Below are positions 8,363 through 16,596 of a DNA stretch of 64,000 nt, one piece after another. Within the stretch, counting starts at the first letter, position 1; each line of letters begins with the position of its first letter. This DNA is from Streptomyces sp. SKN60. GTDB taxonomy: Bacteria; Actinomycetota; Actinomycetes; Streptomycetales; Streptomycetaceae. Below the pieces are notes generated by a model. The model ran no database searches. It worked only from the letters and a program-made list of their open reading frames with translations, and was not told the origin of the DNA. The stretch spans positions 62,001 through 126,000 of the forward strand of contig NZ_JAHTMW010000021.1 in assembly GCF_026236535.1 (NCBI RefSeq). The letters are read 5' to 3'. Made by a program: the position numbers and the translations under genes.

Positions 8363-10426
8363 ATGACCACGCGCTATGTGCACGCGAGCCGGGGTGTGCG
8401 GTCCGGCCGGTACGACGACGAGCGCAAGCCGGCCCGTACGGTCGGCGACGCGCTGCGGGCCGCCGCGCCCGGCGACACCGTCGTCATCCTCGACAACGCG
8501 GTCTACCGCGAGCCCGAACTCGTCCTCGACCGGCCCGTCACCCTGATCAGCGAACGGCTCCGCGGCCACCCGTCCGACGACCCCGCCGCCCCCGGCTTCG
8601 ACGCCCGCGCCCTGCCCGCCCTCGACGGCGGCGGACGGCACCGGGTCCTGCGCATCGGCCCCGGGGCCCCGGGCGGGCGGCGCGGCTTCGGGCCGGTCGC
8701 CGTCAAGGGCCTGCGGATCACCGGCGGGCACGCCACGCACACCCCGCGCGATCCGGCGCTCGGCGCGGGCGGCGGCATCGCCGTCGTCGACGCCGACGAC
8801 GTGCTCGTCGAGCGCTGCGCGATCACCGGCAACCGCACCGAGACCGCGCCGTTCCCGGCCTGGCCGGAGGCCGACCGGACCGCGCTGCGCGACGCCGTCG
8901 TCAGCCTCCTCGGCGACGTCCTGCCGGTGGCCGGCGTGGCCGCCGCCAACCGTCTGATCGACACCGTCAACACCATGCTGTCCTGGGTACGGGGCGCCAC
9001 CCCGCTGCCCCGGATCGACCGGGCCGCGCTGCTCGCGCAGGCGGCGCGCACCTTCGACACCCTGGTGCCGCCCGGCGTCCGCGCCATGTGGCTGGCCGGG
9101 CAGTCCTTCGGCGGCGGCATCGCCACCGTCTGGGCGAGCCCCACCCTGCGGCACTGCCTGATCCGCGGCAACACCGCCGAGGGGCGCGGCGGCGGGCTCG
9201 CCGTCGTCGGCTACGGCTGGCCGGTCCTGGAGGGCTGCTGGATCGACCGCAACGCCTCCGGGCGGCGCGGCAGGCTCGACGGCGGCGGCATCGGCTGCGA
9301 GATCTCGCTGCCCGGCCGGCTCGGCCGCGACCTCAGCGAGCTGGACCTGATCAAGTTCCTCGCAGACCGGGCGCTCGCCGCCCGCACCGCCGTTCTGCAC
9401 CCCGGCACGATCGTCACCCTCACCCCGACCGAGCTCTACCACTTCCTGCGCTGGCTCCTGAACCCCTTCGAGCCCAACCCGGTGCTCGCCAAGACCCCGC
9501 GGATCCTCGCCGAGCTGATCACCGGCCGGGTCCAGGAGGCCGTCAACCTCGCCTTCTACGCCCTCGCCGCCTCGGCGCTGCGCCTGGACCGCTGGTCGGC
9601 CTGGCAGGAGGAGGAGATCCTGGACGCCCGGCGGCGGTCGGTCACGTTCACCGACTGCCGGATCACGGGCAACACCGCGGCCGACGACGGCGGCGGGCTC
9701 TACGCCTCCGTGCTGTCCCGGGTCCGGCTCACCGGCACCGAGGTCAGCGGCAACCGCACCGGCAGCATGGGCGGCGGCGTCCGGCTCACCATGGGTTCCG
9801 CCGGCGCCTTGGAGCGGTGCGTGATCAAGAACAACGTCTCGCGGGGCCTGGAGGCCGCCCCGCCGCCCGGACAGCCGCGCCGGGCGCACCCGGGCGGCGG
9901 CGGGATCTCCGCCCGCAACGCCGACCTCACCCTCACCGGCACCCGGATCAGCGGCAACACCACCGCCGACCGCCCCGGCGGCGGGATCGTGCACTACGCC
10001 GACACCGAGGGGAACATGGGCGGGGTGCCGGACATGTGGACGGCGATCCTCCGAGAGGTCTTCGGCGTCACCAAGGTCACCGTGCGCACCGACGCGGCCA
10101 GCGAGATCACCGGCAACCGCGCCGGTTACGACGAGCACGGCGCCGCCCTGCCGAAGCCGAGGTTCGCGAAGGGCGGCGGCGTCTTCGTGCTCCAGGCCAC
10201 CTTCCCGGACGCGCCCCGCGTGGACGTCACGCTGGCCGCCGTACGCAAGGCCGTGCACGGCAACACGGCCCTGACCCGGCGCTATCCCTCCGCCGTGCAG
10301 CCCGGGGCCGTGATTCCGACGGCGAACGAGACCTGTGTCCAGGACCTCCTGAACCACCGGGAATGGACGGAGGCCGGCGACGCCCCACTGCTGAGGGGCG
10401 GCACCGACCTCCGGTTCACGCCATGA
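8363..10426 (+). CDS. Right-handed parallel beta-helix protein
   Basis: A 687-residue protein with recurrent beta-helix coils, each ending in an ITGN or ISGN turn followed by a Gly-rich strand: CAITGNRTE, CRITGNTAADDGGG, TEVSGNRTGSMGGG, TRISGNTTADRPGGG. This is the pectate-lyase/NosD-type fold. The N-terminus (GDALRAAAPGDTVVILDNAVY) is the usual start of such a helix. A non-helix insertion with predicted alpha-helices lies around residues 165-240 and again around 310-420. No signal peptide is visible, which is unusual for a polysaccharide-active beta-helix. Co-transcription with the unrecognised 900-residue protein upstream is likely. Catalytic activity cannot be inferred. Confidence 0.8.
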   Translation: MTTRYVHASRGVRSGRYDDERKPARTVGDALRAAAPGDTVVILDNAVYREPELVLDRPVTLISERLRGHPSDDPAAPGFDARALPALDGGGRHRVLRIGPGAPGGRRGFGPVAVKGLRITGGHATHTPRDPALGAGGGIAVVDADDVLVERCAITGNRTETAPFPAWPEADRTALRDAVVSLLGDVLPVAGVAAANRLIDTVNTMLSWVRGATPLPRIDRAALLAQAARTFDTLVPPGVRAMWLAGQSFGGGIATVWASPTLRHCLIRGNTAEGRGGGLAVVGYGWPVLEGCWIDRNASGRRGRLDGGGIGCEISLPGRLGRDLSELDLIKFLADRALAARTAVLHPGTIVTLTPTELYHFLRWLLNPFEPNPVLAKTPRILAELITGRVQEAVNLAFYALAASALRLDRWSAWQEEEILDARRRSVTFTDCRITGNTAADDGGGLYASVLSRVRLTGTEVSGNRTGSMGGGVRLTMGSAGALERCVIKNNVSRGLEAAPPPGQPRRAHPGGGGISARNADLTLTGTRISGNTTADRPGGGIVHYADTEGNMGGVPDMWTAILREVFGVTKVTVRTDAASEITGNRAGYDEHGAALPKPRFAKGGGVFVLQATFPDAPRVDVTLAAVRKAVHGNTALTRRYPSAVQPGAVIPTANETCVQDLLNHREWTEAGDAPLLRGGTDLRFTP

Positions 10427-10457
10427 GGGTCAGGGCGCGTGGGTCACGGCGCGCTCG

Positions 10458-10805
10458 TCAGTCGACGGTCTCGCCGGACATGGCGGCCGCGAGCCGCAGA
10501 TGCGGCGCGGCCTCGTCCGGGCGGCCCTGCCGCTCCAGGGTGCGGCCGAGCATCAGCCGCGCGTAGTGCTCGACCGGGTCGCGCTCCAGGACCGCGCGGA
10601 GCTCCGTCTCGGCCTTCGAGAGCTGCGCCGAGTGGTAGTACGCCCGGGCGAGCAGCAGTCGCTGGGCCGTCTGGTCCGGGTGCTCGGCGACCAGACCGCG
10701 CAGGATCCGCGCCGCCGTCAGGTACTCCTTCGCCTCGAAGAACAGCTGCGCGCGGCTCCAGCGGTCGGCCGGCGTGCCGAACTCGTAGTACGTCTCGTCG
10801 CTCAC
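10458..10805 (-). CDS. Small TPR protein
   Basis: A 115-residue soluble protein made of about three tetratricopeptide units: AAxxLxGLVxxxP, ALxxxYxxxxxxKAExxLxxVLxxDP and YAxxxLGRTLExQGRPDEAAPHL. It should act as a protein-protein adaptor. It starts at ATG 10805 and is divergent from the pirin gene across about 150 bp, so the two may share a regulatory region. No enzyme motif is present. Confidence 0.8.
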   Translation of the reverse strand: MSDETYYEFGTPADRWSRAQLFFEAKEYLTAARILRGLVAEHPDQTAQRLLLARAYYHSAQLSKAETELRAVLERDPVEHYARLMLGRTLERQGRPDEAAPHLRLAAAMSGETVD

Positions 10806-10951
10806 TGCTCACTCTCTCCGTGCGGTGGTGCTGCCGTGCTGTCGGGGCTCTTACGCGGGCGACAACACGGCAGGGTCGTTGAACATTCCACCACCATTCG
10901 ATGGGTGGGTCCGCCCCCTCTCCGCACCCCGACGGGAATAGGTTGAGCGCC

Positions 10952-11917
10952 ATGAGCAATCTCGACCGCCAGGCCACCCTCCAGGTCTGCGGTGGCCGGG
11001 GCTTCGTCGTCGCCGAACCGGTGCGCGAGCTCCTCAGCCCCCGCCACGTCCAGCTCGGCGAATCGACCGAGGTCCGCCGACTGCTCCCCAACCTCGGCCG
11101 TCGCATGGTCGGCGCCTGGGCCTTCGTCGACCACTACGGCCCCGACGACATCGCCGACGAACCCGGCATGCAGGTCCCGCCCCACCCCCACATGGGCCTG
11201 CAGACCGTCAGCTGGCTGCACGAGGGCGAGGTGCTGCACCGCGACTCCCTCGGCAGCCTGCAGACCGTCCGCCCCCGCGAGCTGGGCCTGATGACCTCGG
11301 GCCGGGCCATCTCCCACTCCGAGGAGAGCCCCAAGTCCCACGCCCGCTACCTCCACGGCGCCCAGCTGTGGGTCGCGCTCCCCGACGCCCACCGCGACGT
11401 CGAACCCCACTTCCAGCACCACGCCGACCTGCCGCAGGTCACCGCGCCGGGCCTCACCGCGACCGTCATCCTCGGCGCCCTCGACGGCGCCGCCTCCCCG
11501 GGCACCACCTATACCCCCCTCGTCGGCGCCGACCTCGAGCTGGCCGCGGGCACCGAGCAACGCCTCCCGCTCGACCCGGACTTCGAGTACGCCGTCCTCG
11601 CCATGTCCGGCGAGGCCCACGTGGACGACGTCCCCGTACTCCCCGGCTCCATGCTCTACCTCGGCTGCGGCCGCACCGAACTCCCCCTCCGCGCCGCCTC
11701 CGACGCCGGCCTGATGCTCCTCGGCGGCGAGCCGTTCGAGGAGGAGATCGTCATGTGGTGGAACTTCGTGGGCCGCACGGACGAGGAGATCCGCCAGGCC
11801 CGCGAGGACTGGATGACCGGCGGGCGCTTCGGTGACGTCAAGGGCTACGACGGGGACCGCCTCGACGCGCCGGAGGTCCCGGCGACCCAGTTGAAGGCCC
11901 GGGGCCGGGTGCGCTGA
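10952..11917 (+). CDS. Pirin family protein
   Basis: A 321-residue bicupin. The metal-site pattern of pirins is present in the N-terminal cupin: PPHPHMGLQTVSW supplies two His, and ISHSEESP supplies His and Glu. A second, degenerate cupin follows from about residue 165. Known pirins are iron-binding regulators or quercetinases. I chose ATG 10952 because the upstream ATG at 10901 has no conserved N-terminus. The last 55 codons are duplicated at 38141-38311: codons 268-290 are identical at DNA level, whereas later codons differ mostly at synonymous sites. That makes this gene the left edge of a candidate island. Confidence 0.9.
   Translation: MSNLDRQATLQVCGGRGFVVAEPVRELLSPRHVQLGESTEVRRLLPNLGRRMVGAWAFVDHYGPDDIADEPGMQVPPHPHMGLQTVSWLHEGEVLHRDSLGSLQTVRPRELGLMTSGRAISHSEESPKSHARYLHGAQLWVALPDAHRDVEPHFQHHADLPQVTAPGLTATVILGALDGAASPGTTYTPLVGADLELAAGTEQRLPLDPDFEYAVLAMSGEAHVDDVPVLPGSMLYLGCGRTELPLRAASDAGLMLLGGEPFEEEIVMWWNFVGRTDEEIRQAREDWMTGGRFGDVKGYDGDRLDAPEVPATQLKARGRVR
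11755..11821 (+). repeat. Left copy of 67-bp perfect direct repeat (pirin 3' end)
   Basis: These 67 bases, inside the pirin reading frame, are identical to 38149-38215, exactly 26,394 bp to the right. Identity ends sharply on the left, where unrelated sequence begins in the right copy. It fades gradually on the right, where the copies differ at synonymous positions up to the common stop codon. This fits a recombination junction. Confidence 0.9.
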
Positions 11918-12353
11918 CCTGGTCTTTCTTTCTTCCGGTCGATGCTGGAGGAGGGGTTGCGTGGCGGTGGCTCCGGTTGTCGGTGCACCTCTGGGAGAGG
12001 GTGCGTCGCCACCCCTCCCAGAGGCGAAGCCGGTGGGGCGTGTTTCCAGGGTGTGCTCGTGTGAGAGCGGGTCCGGTCAGCTGAATGCTGACCTTTTGCT
12101 GACTTTACTGACGGGGCGTCAGGCCCCTCGATGGGGCACGGTGCCTCCGCTTCAGTGCGGTGACGTCGTCGTGACCTTGCCCGGTTCGCGCCCGGTGACG
12201 CTGCACGGCTCTCGTCCTCGACCGGTTGTGCGCTGTCGTGCCAACCCCTGGGCGCCGGAGGTCAACTCGGTCGGTCGGGTCGCTCGTAGCTTGAAGAAGT
12301 GCCTCGCCGCGGACGCGGTGGGCACGCTACCGATGGCTTCGAAAGGACCCCTC
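11918..12353. other. 436-bp non-coding stretch with island-edge repeat
   Basis: No gene is supported here; an open frame from 11961 runs into the isochorismatase gene but has no ribosome site and no recognisable protein content. The block at 12051-12109 (GTGTGCTCGTGTGAGAGCGG, then TGCTGACCTTTTGCTGACTTT) matches 38446-38503, which follows the orphan pirin fragment. So the similarity of the two island edges extends about 190 bp beyond the pirin stop, in patches. Confidence 0.65.
12051..12109 (+). repeat. Left copy of conserved TGCTGAC-containing block
   Basis: The sequence matches 38446-38503 at roughly four of five positions. It contains a tandem pair of TGCTGAC units (12086 and 12098) with a short T-rich spacer. 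A third occurrence, TGCTGACTTTTGCTGACTTT, lies at 38080-38099 just inside the right edge. Tandem short repeats beside a junction can be arm-type integrase sites, but that is inference. Confidence 0.6.
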
Positions 12354-13016
12354 ATGTTCGACATCGACAACGTGCAGGCCGCTCCGAGCAAGGACCTGCT
12401 CACGCCCGACAACTCGGTGATGCTCTTCGTGGACCACCAGCCGCAGATGTTCTTCGGCACCGGCAGCGGCGACCGTGCCGCGATCATCAACAGCACGGTG
12501 GGTCTCGCCAAGGCGGCTCAGGCGTTCGATGTGCCGACCGTTCTGACGACGGTCGCCGCCGAGTCGTTCTCCGGGCCCCTGCTGCCGCAGCTCGCCGAGG
12601 TGTTCCCCAAGAACGAGGTCATCGACCGCACCACCATGAACGCCTGGGAGGACGAGGCCCTCGTGGCGGCGGTCAGGGCGACCGGGCGCAAGAAGATCAT
12701 CCTGGCGGGTCTGTGGACCGAGGTCTGCCTGGTGCTGCCCGCGCTCTCGGCGCTTGAGCAGGGGTACGAGGTGTACGTCGTGACCGACGCCTCCGGTGGC
12801 GTCAGCCCGGCCGCCCACGAGCACGCGCTGCAGCGGATGATCGCCGCCGGCGCGGTGCCGGTGACCTGGGTGCAGGTGCTCCTGGAGCTCCAGCGCGACT
12901 GGGCGCGTCAGGAGACGTACGGCGCGGTCATGGAGATCGTCAAGGCTCACGCGGGCGCGTACGGCCTGGGTGTCGTGTACGCGCAGTCGGTCATCGGCGC
13001 GCACGCGGCCGGCTGA
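12354..13016 (+). CDS. Isochorismatase-family (YcaC-like) hydrolase
   Basis: A 220-residue cytosolic hydrolase. GAAAGGA lies 7 bases before ATG 12354. The early Asp of the cysteine-hydrolase triad is in VMLFVDHQPQ, and the nucleophile Cys is in GLWTEVCLVLPALSALEQG, followed by YVVTDASGG. The order and spacing match the YcaC branch, whose natural substrates are mostly unknown. A Lys of the triad is not obvious; an Arg occupies VIDRTTMNAWED. The next gene (DoxX) begins 5 bp after the stop, so the two are translationally coupled. Confidence 0.85.
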   Translation: MFDIDNVQAAPSKDLLTPDNSVMLFVDHQPQMFFGTGSGDRAAIINSTVGLAKAAQAFDVPTVLTTVAAESFSGPLLPQLAEVFPKNEVIDRTTMNAWEDEALVAAVRATGRKKIILAGLWTEVCLVLPALSALEQGYEVYVVTDASGGVSPAAHEHALQRMIAAGAVPVTWVQVLLELQRDWARQETYGAVMEIVKAHAGAYGLGVVYAQSVIGAHAAG

Positions 13017-13021
13017 CCCCT

Positions 13022-13528
13022 GTGGACACCGGCATTCTGATCCTGCGTCTGCTGGTGGGACTGCTCGTCGCCGGCCACGGTGTGCAGAAGGTCAGCTCAC
13101 ACCTGGGTGGCAAGGGACTCGAGGGCGGCACCGAGGAGTTCCGTGCCGACGGCTTCCGCGGCGGAGCCCTCACCGCCCTGGCGGCGGGCGGCGGTCAGAT
13201 CGGATCGGGCCTGCTGCTCGCCGCTGGCCTCCTGACCCCGCTCGCCGCGACCGGCGCCATCGGCGTCATGACCGTCGCCCTCACCGTGAAGTGGCGCCAC
13301 GGGCTGTGGGTGCAGAACGACGGATACGAGTACCCGCTCGTCCTCATCGGCACCGCCGCCGCCCTCGCCGCCACCGGACCCGGCGCCTGGTCCCTCGACG
13401 CGGCCCTCGGCCTCACGCCGTACCCGCTGTGGTGGGCCGCCCTCGCGCTCGCGGCCGGTCTCGGCAGCGGACTCCTCACCCGGCTCGTCCTGCACCGGCT
13501 CCCCGCCCCGGCGAACGCCGAGCGCTGA
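13022..13528 (+). CDS. DoxX family membrane protein
   Basis: A 168-residue protein starting at GTG 13022. It has about four membrane segments, the first being ILILRLLVGLLVAGHGVQK, a typical DoxX opening, followed by GSGLLLAAGLLTPLAATGAIGVMTVALTV. DoxX proteins are small four-helix membrane proteins often placed with redox or thiol-stress genes. The coupling to the hydrolase upstream and the Dps and disulfide oxidoreductase genes downstream fits a stress-response cluster. Confidence 0.85.
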   Translation: MDTGILILRLLVGLLVAGHGVQKVSSHLGGKGLEGGTEEFRADGFRGGALTALAAGGGQIGSGLLLAAGLLTPLAATGAIGVMTVALTVKWRHGLWVQNDGYEYPLVLIGTAAALAATGPGAWSLDAALGLTPYPLWWAALALAAGLGSGLLTRLVLHRLPAPANAER

Positions 13529-13618
13529 GCGCGAGCCACGCAGACCGGGCCCGGCCGCTCGTGTACCCCCGACCGGGCGGCCGGACCCTTCCCACCCCTT
13601 CCCCGTCAGGAGCACTCG

Positions 13619-14197
13619 ATGGACACCCTCACGACCCCGCACGGCGGCGGCCAGCCGCTGCTGCATCAGAAGGGCGCCGAGACCCAGGCGTTCGGCAGGC
13701 TCAAGCAGTTGCCGATCGGCCTGGGCCACGACACCCGCATGTACGCCTGCCAGCGGCTGAACCGCGTCCTCGCCGACACGCAGATCCTCTACTCCCTCTA
13801 CAAGAAGCACCACTGGCTCATGCGCGGGGCGACCTTCTACTCGCTCCACCTGATGCTGGACAAGCACGCGGAGGCCCAACTGGCCATCGTGGACGCACTG
13901 GCCGAGCGGGTCCAGAGCCTCGGCGGCGTCGCCGTCGGAGACCCGCGCCACGTCGCGGAGCTGACCGCGATCCCCCGGCCGCCGGACGGCGTCGAGCCGG
14001 TGCCCGTCATGCTGTCGCGCCTCCTCGACGCGCACGAGCGGATCCTGATCGACGCCCGGGACGCCGCCGCCCGGCTCTCCGGGGAGGGCGACGAGGGCAG
14101 CGCCGACCTGCTCGTCTCCGATGTCATCCGTACCGGCGAGGCGCAGGTGTGGTTCCTGGCCGAGCACCTCGTTGACACCCCTCTGGTGCGCGGCTGA
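13619..14197 (+). CDS. dps: Dps-like ferritin (DNA protection in starvation)
   Basis: A 192-residue ferritin-like protein. AGGAG precedes ATG 13619. Family hallmarks are KKHHWLMRGATFYSLHLMLDKH (His, Asp, Glu of the inter-subunit ferroxidase site) and DALAERVQSLGG. The family stores iron and removes peroxide as a dodecamer. The C-terminal helix ends with QVWFLAEHL. The stop overlaps the next start (TGATG), so it is co-translated with the disulfide oxidoreductase. Confidence 0.85.
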   Translation: MDTLTTPHGGGQPLLHQKGAETQAFGRLKQLPIGLGHDTRMYACQRLNRVLADTQILYSLYKKHHWLMRGATFYSLHLMLDKHAEAQLAIVDALAERVQSLGGVAVGDPRHVAELTAIPRPPDGVEPVPVMLSRLLDAHERILIDARDAAARLSGEGDEGSADLLVSDVIRTGEAQVWFLAEHLVDTPLVRG

Positions 14198-15621
14198 TGG
14201 ACACGTACGACGTCGTCGTGGTCGGCGGCGGGCCGGCCGGCGAGGTCGTCGCCGACCGGATCGTCCGGTCGGGGCTGACCGCCGTCGTCGTCGAGGCGGA
14301 GGCGGTCGGCGGCGAGTGCTCCTACCGTGCCTGCGTGCCGAGCAAGGCCCTGCTGAGACCCGGCGCCGCCCGAGCGGAGGCCCGATCGGTAGACGGGGCC
14401 CGGCAGGCGGTCACGGCGGCACTCGACCCGGCACACGTCCTGGCCCGTCGCGACCGCTTCACCGGGCGCGGCGACGACACCGGCCAGGCCGACTGGCTCG
14501 ACGGTGCGGGCATCGCGCTCGTACGGGGGCACGGACGGCTCGCCGGTGAGCGCCGGGTGGAGGTGATGGGGGCCGACGGCATGGTCCGTACCCTGCGGGC
14601 CCGGCGCGCGGTCGTGGTCTGCACCGGCACGGAACCCGCCCTTCCGCCGGTCGAGGGGCTCGACCGGATCGGTGTGTGGACCAACCGGCAGGCCACCACG
14701 GCCGATGCGGTGCCCAAGCGGGTCGTCGTCATCGGCGGGGGAGTGGTGGCCTGCGAGATGGCCACCGCGTGGCGCGCGCTCGGCTCCTCCGTCACCGTGC
14801 TGGTTCGCGATCAGGCCCTGCTGACCGGATGGGAGCCGTGCGTCGGCGAAGAGGTCACCCGGGGGCTGAGCGATCTGGGCGTCACGATCCGCTTCGGGGT
14901 GTCGGCCGTCCGGGTCGCCCGTGACGCCGACACCCGCACGGTGACCGTGGACACCGAGGACGGCACGACTCTCGTCTGCGACGAGGTCGTCGCCGCCGTC
15001 GGCAGGGGCCCGCGCACCGCGGACCTCGGCCTCGACTCCGTCGGACTGCCGGCCGGCGACTGGCTTCCGGTCGACGACACCTGTCGGGTCACCGCGGTCG
15101 AGGGCGACTGGCTCTACGCCGTCGGCGACGTCAACCGCCGCGCGCCGCTGACCCACATGGCCAAGTACCAGGCCCGTGCCTGCGCCGCCGCGATCGCCGA
15201 GCGTGCCGCGGGCCGACCGGCCGGCACAGGAGGCTGGCAGGCGTGGAGTGCGCGGGCCGACCGAGTAGCCGTTCCCCAGGCCGTCTTCACCCGCCCCGAG
15301 GTGGCGAGCGTTGGTCTCACGGAACGCGCCGCACGCGAAGCGGGTCTGGCGGTACGCGTGGTGGAGTACCGCATCGACGACGTCGCCGGTGCCGCGCTCC
15401 ACGCGGACGACTACCGCGGCCTCGCCAAGCTCGTCGTCGACGAGACCCGAGGGGTTGTCGTCGGCTGCACCCTTACCGGCCCGATGGCGACCGAGCTCAT
15501 CCACACCGCCACCGTGGCCATCGTGGGCGAGGTCCCCCTGGAGCGCCTGTGGCACGCCGTGCCCGCCTTCCCGACGGTGAGCGAGGTCTGGCTCCGGCTC
15601 CTGGAGGCGTACGGCCTCTGA
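14197..15621 (+). CDS. FAD-dependent pyridine-nucleotide disulfide oxidoreductase
   Basis: A 474-residue flavoenzyme of the dihydrolipoamide dehydrogenase/mercuric reductase class. FAD-binding VVVVGGGPAGE is at residues 6-16, and the redox-active pair is C41-x4-C46 in GGECSYRACVPSK. NAD(P)-binding VVVIGGGVVACEMA lies near residue 177, a second FAD contact is in YAVGDVN, and the dimer-interface active His is in HAVPAFPTVSE at the C-terminus. No heavy-metal domain precedes it, so mercury reduction is not implied. It follows dps with a one-base overlap. Confidence 0.85.
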   Translation: MDTYDVVVVGGGPAGEVVADRIVRSGLTAVVVEAEAVGGECSYRACVPSKALLRPGAARAEARSVDGARQAVTAALDPAHVLARRDRFTGRGDDTGQADWLDGAGIALVRGHGRLAGERRVEVMGADGMVRTLRARRAVVVCTGTEPALPPVEGLDRIGVWTNRQATTADAVPKRVVVIGGGVVACEMATAWRALGSSVTVLVRDQALLTGWEPCVGEEVTRGLSDLGVTIRFGVSAVRVARDADTRTVTVDTEDGTTLVCDEVVAAVGRGPRTADLGLDSVGLPAGDWLPVDDTCRVTAVEGDWLYAVGDVNRRAPLTHMAKYQARACAAAIAERAAGRPAGTGGWQAWSARADRVAVPQAVFTRPEVASVGLTERAAREAGLAVRVVEYRIDDVAGAALHADDYRGLAKLVVDETRGVVVGCTLTGPMATELIHTATVAIVGEVPLERLWHAVPAFPTVSEVWLRLLEAYGL

Positions 15622-15724
15622 GGCGAGACCCCGCCCGATCGCCGCTCCCGCTCGGCCCGATCGCCGCACCCTCCCGCCCGTCCGAGCACACCCGAACGTT
15701 TCACCACCCGACAAGGAAACCCCC

Positions 15725-16552
15725 ATGCATCCCACGAGGCGCTCCCTCGCCCTCGGCCTCGCCCTGCCCGCGACGCTGGCCGCCCTGGTCGGCGCTGGAC
15801 CCGCGAGCCGCCCGGCCGCCGCCGGCACCGACCGGCACGATCCCAAGCCCACGATCGTCCTGGTCCACGGAGCGTTCGCGGACGCCTCCAGCTGGAGCGG
15901 CACGATCCGGCGGCTGCAGCACGCCGGCTACCCCGTCCTGGCCCCCGCCAACCCGCTGCGCGGTCTCGCCGCGGACACCGCCTACCTGCGCAGCGTGCTG
16001 GCCGTCGTCGGCGGGCCCGTCGTCCTGGTCGGCCACTCCTACGGCGGCGCCGTCATCAGCGGCGCCGCGGTGGGCAACAGCCGGGTGAAGGCCCTCGTCT
16101 ACATCGCCGCGTTCACCCCGGACAAGGGCGAGAGCGCGGCCGAGCTCGCCGCCAGGTTCCCCGGCTCCACCCTCGGTGACACAGTGAACCCGCAGTCGTA
16201 CCCGCTGCCCGGCGGGGGCACCGGAACCGAACTCGTCATCGAACGAACCAAGTTCCACCGGCAGTTCGCCGCAGACGTCCCCACCGCCGACGCGGCCGTC
16301 ATGGCCGCGACCCAGCGCCCGGTCGCCACCACCGCGCTGGAGGAGAAGGCCGGCGAGGCGGCCTGGAAGACGATCCCGTCCTGGGCGCTGATCGCCACCG
16401 CCGACAAGAACATCCCTCCGGCTGCCCAGCAGTGGATGACCCGACGCGCCGGCTCGCACGTCACCGAAGTAGACGCGTCGCACGCCGTGGCCGTCTCCCG
16501 ACCGGCCGTGGTCACCCACGTGATCCTCGCCGCCGCGCGAGCGACCTGCTGA
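15725..16552 (+). CDS. Exported alpha/beta-hydrolase
   Basis: A 275-residue protein with an N-terminal export signal (MHPTRRSLALGLALPATLAA, a Tat-like RRSLAL, then an AxA region near residue 35). The mature part is an alpha/beta hydrolase: oxyanion HGAFADASSW, nucleophile elbow GHSYGGAVI, and a late His in VDASHAVAVS. It is paralogous to the unsignalled hydrolase at 20573, sharing HGAFADASS, GHSYGGAVI and the AAWKT(I/K)PSW stretch. The substrate is unknown; esterase or aromatic-hydrolase activity would fit. Confidence 0.85.
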   Translation: MHPTRRSLALGLALPATLAALVGAGPASRPAAAGTDRHDPKPTIVLVHGAFADASSWSGTIRRLQHAGYPVLAPANPLRGLAADTAYLRSVLAVVGGPVVLVGHSYGGAVISGAAVGNSRVKALVYIAAFTPDKGESAAELAARFPGSTLGDTVNPQSYPLPGGGTGTELVIERTKFHRQFAADVPTADAAVMAATQRPVATTALEEKAGEAAWKTIPSWALIATADKNIPPAAQQWMTRRAGSHVTEVDASHAVAVSRPAVVTHVILAAARATC

Positions 16553-16596
16553 GCCCCCGACCCGCCCCTCCTGTACATCCCGAAGGAGAGCCCCTC

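Noticed and set aside
5539..8370. 943-codon reverse-strand frame opposite the unrecognised protein
   Set aside because: Low-complexity composition, no ribosome site, and the forward strand has a proper start and codon bias.
11480..11520. Possible phiC31-type attB site within pirin
   Set aside because: The phiC31 attB of S. coelicolor lies in a pirin-like gene, and CTCCCCGGGC occurs here, but the rest of the attB core is not matched, and the repeat junction is about 240 bp away.
11961..12353. Upstream extension of the isochorismatase-like gene
   Set aside because: The extension has no conserved content and overlaps the repeat block; GAAAGGA before 12354 marks a better start.
14197..15621. 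Mercuric reductase
   Set aside because: No N-terminal metal domain, no C-terminal vicinal Cys pair and no mer genes nearby.
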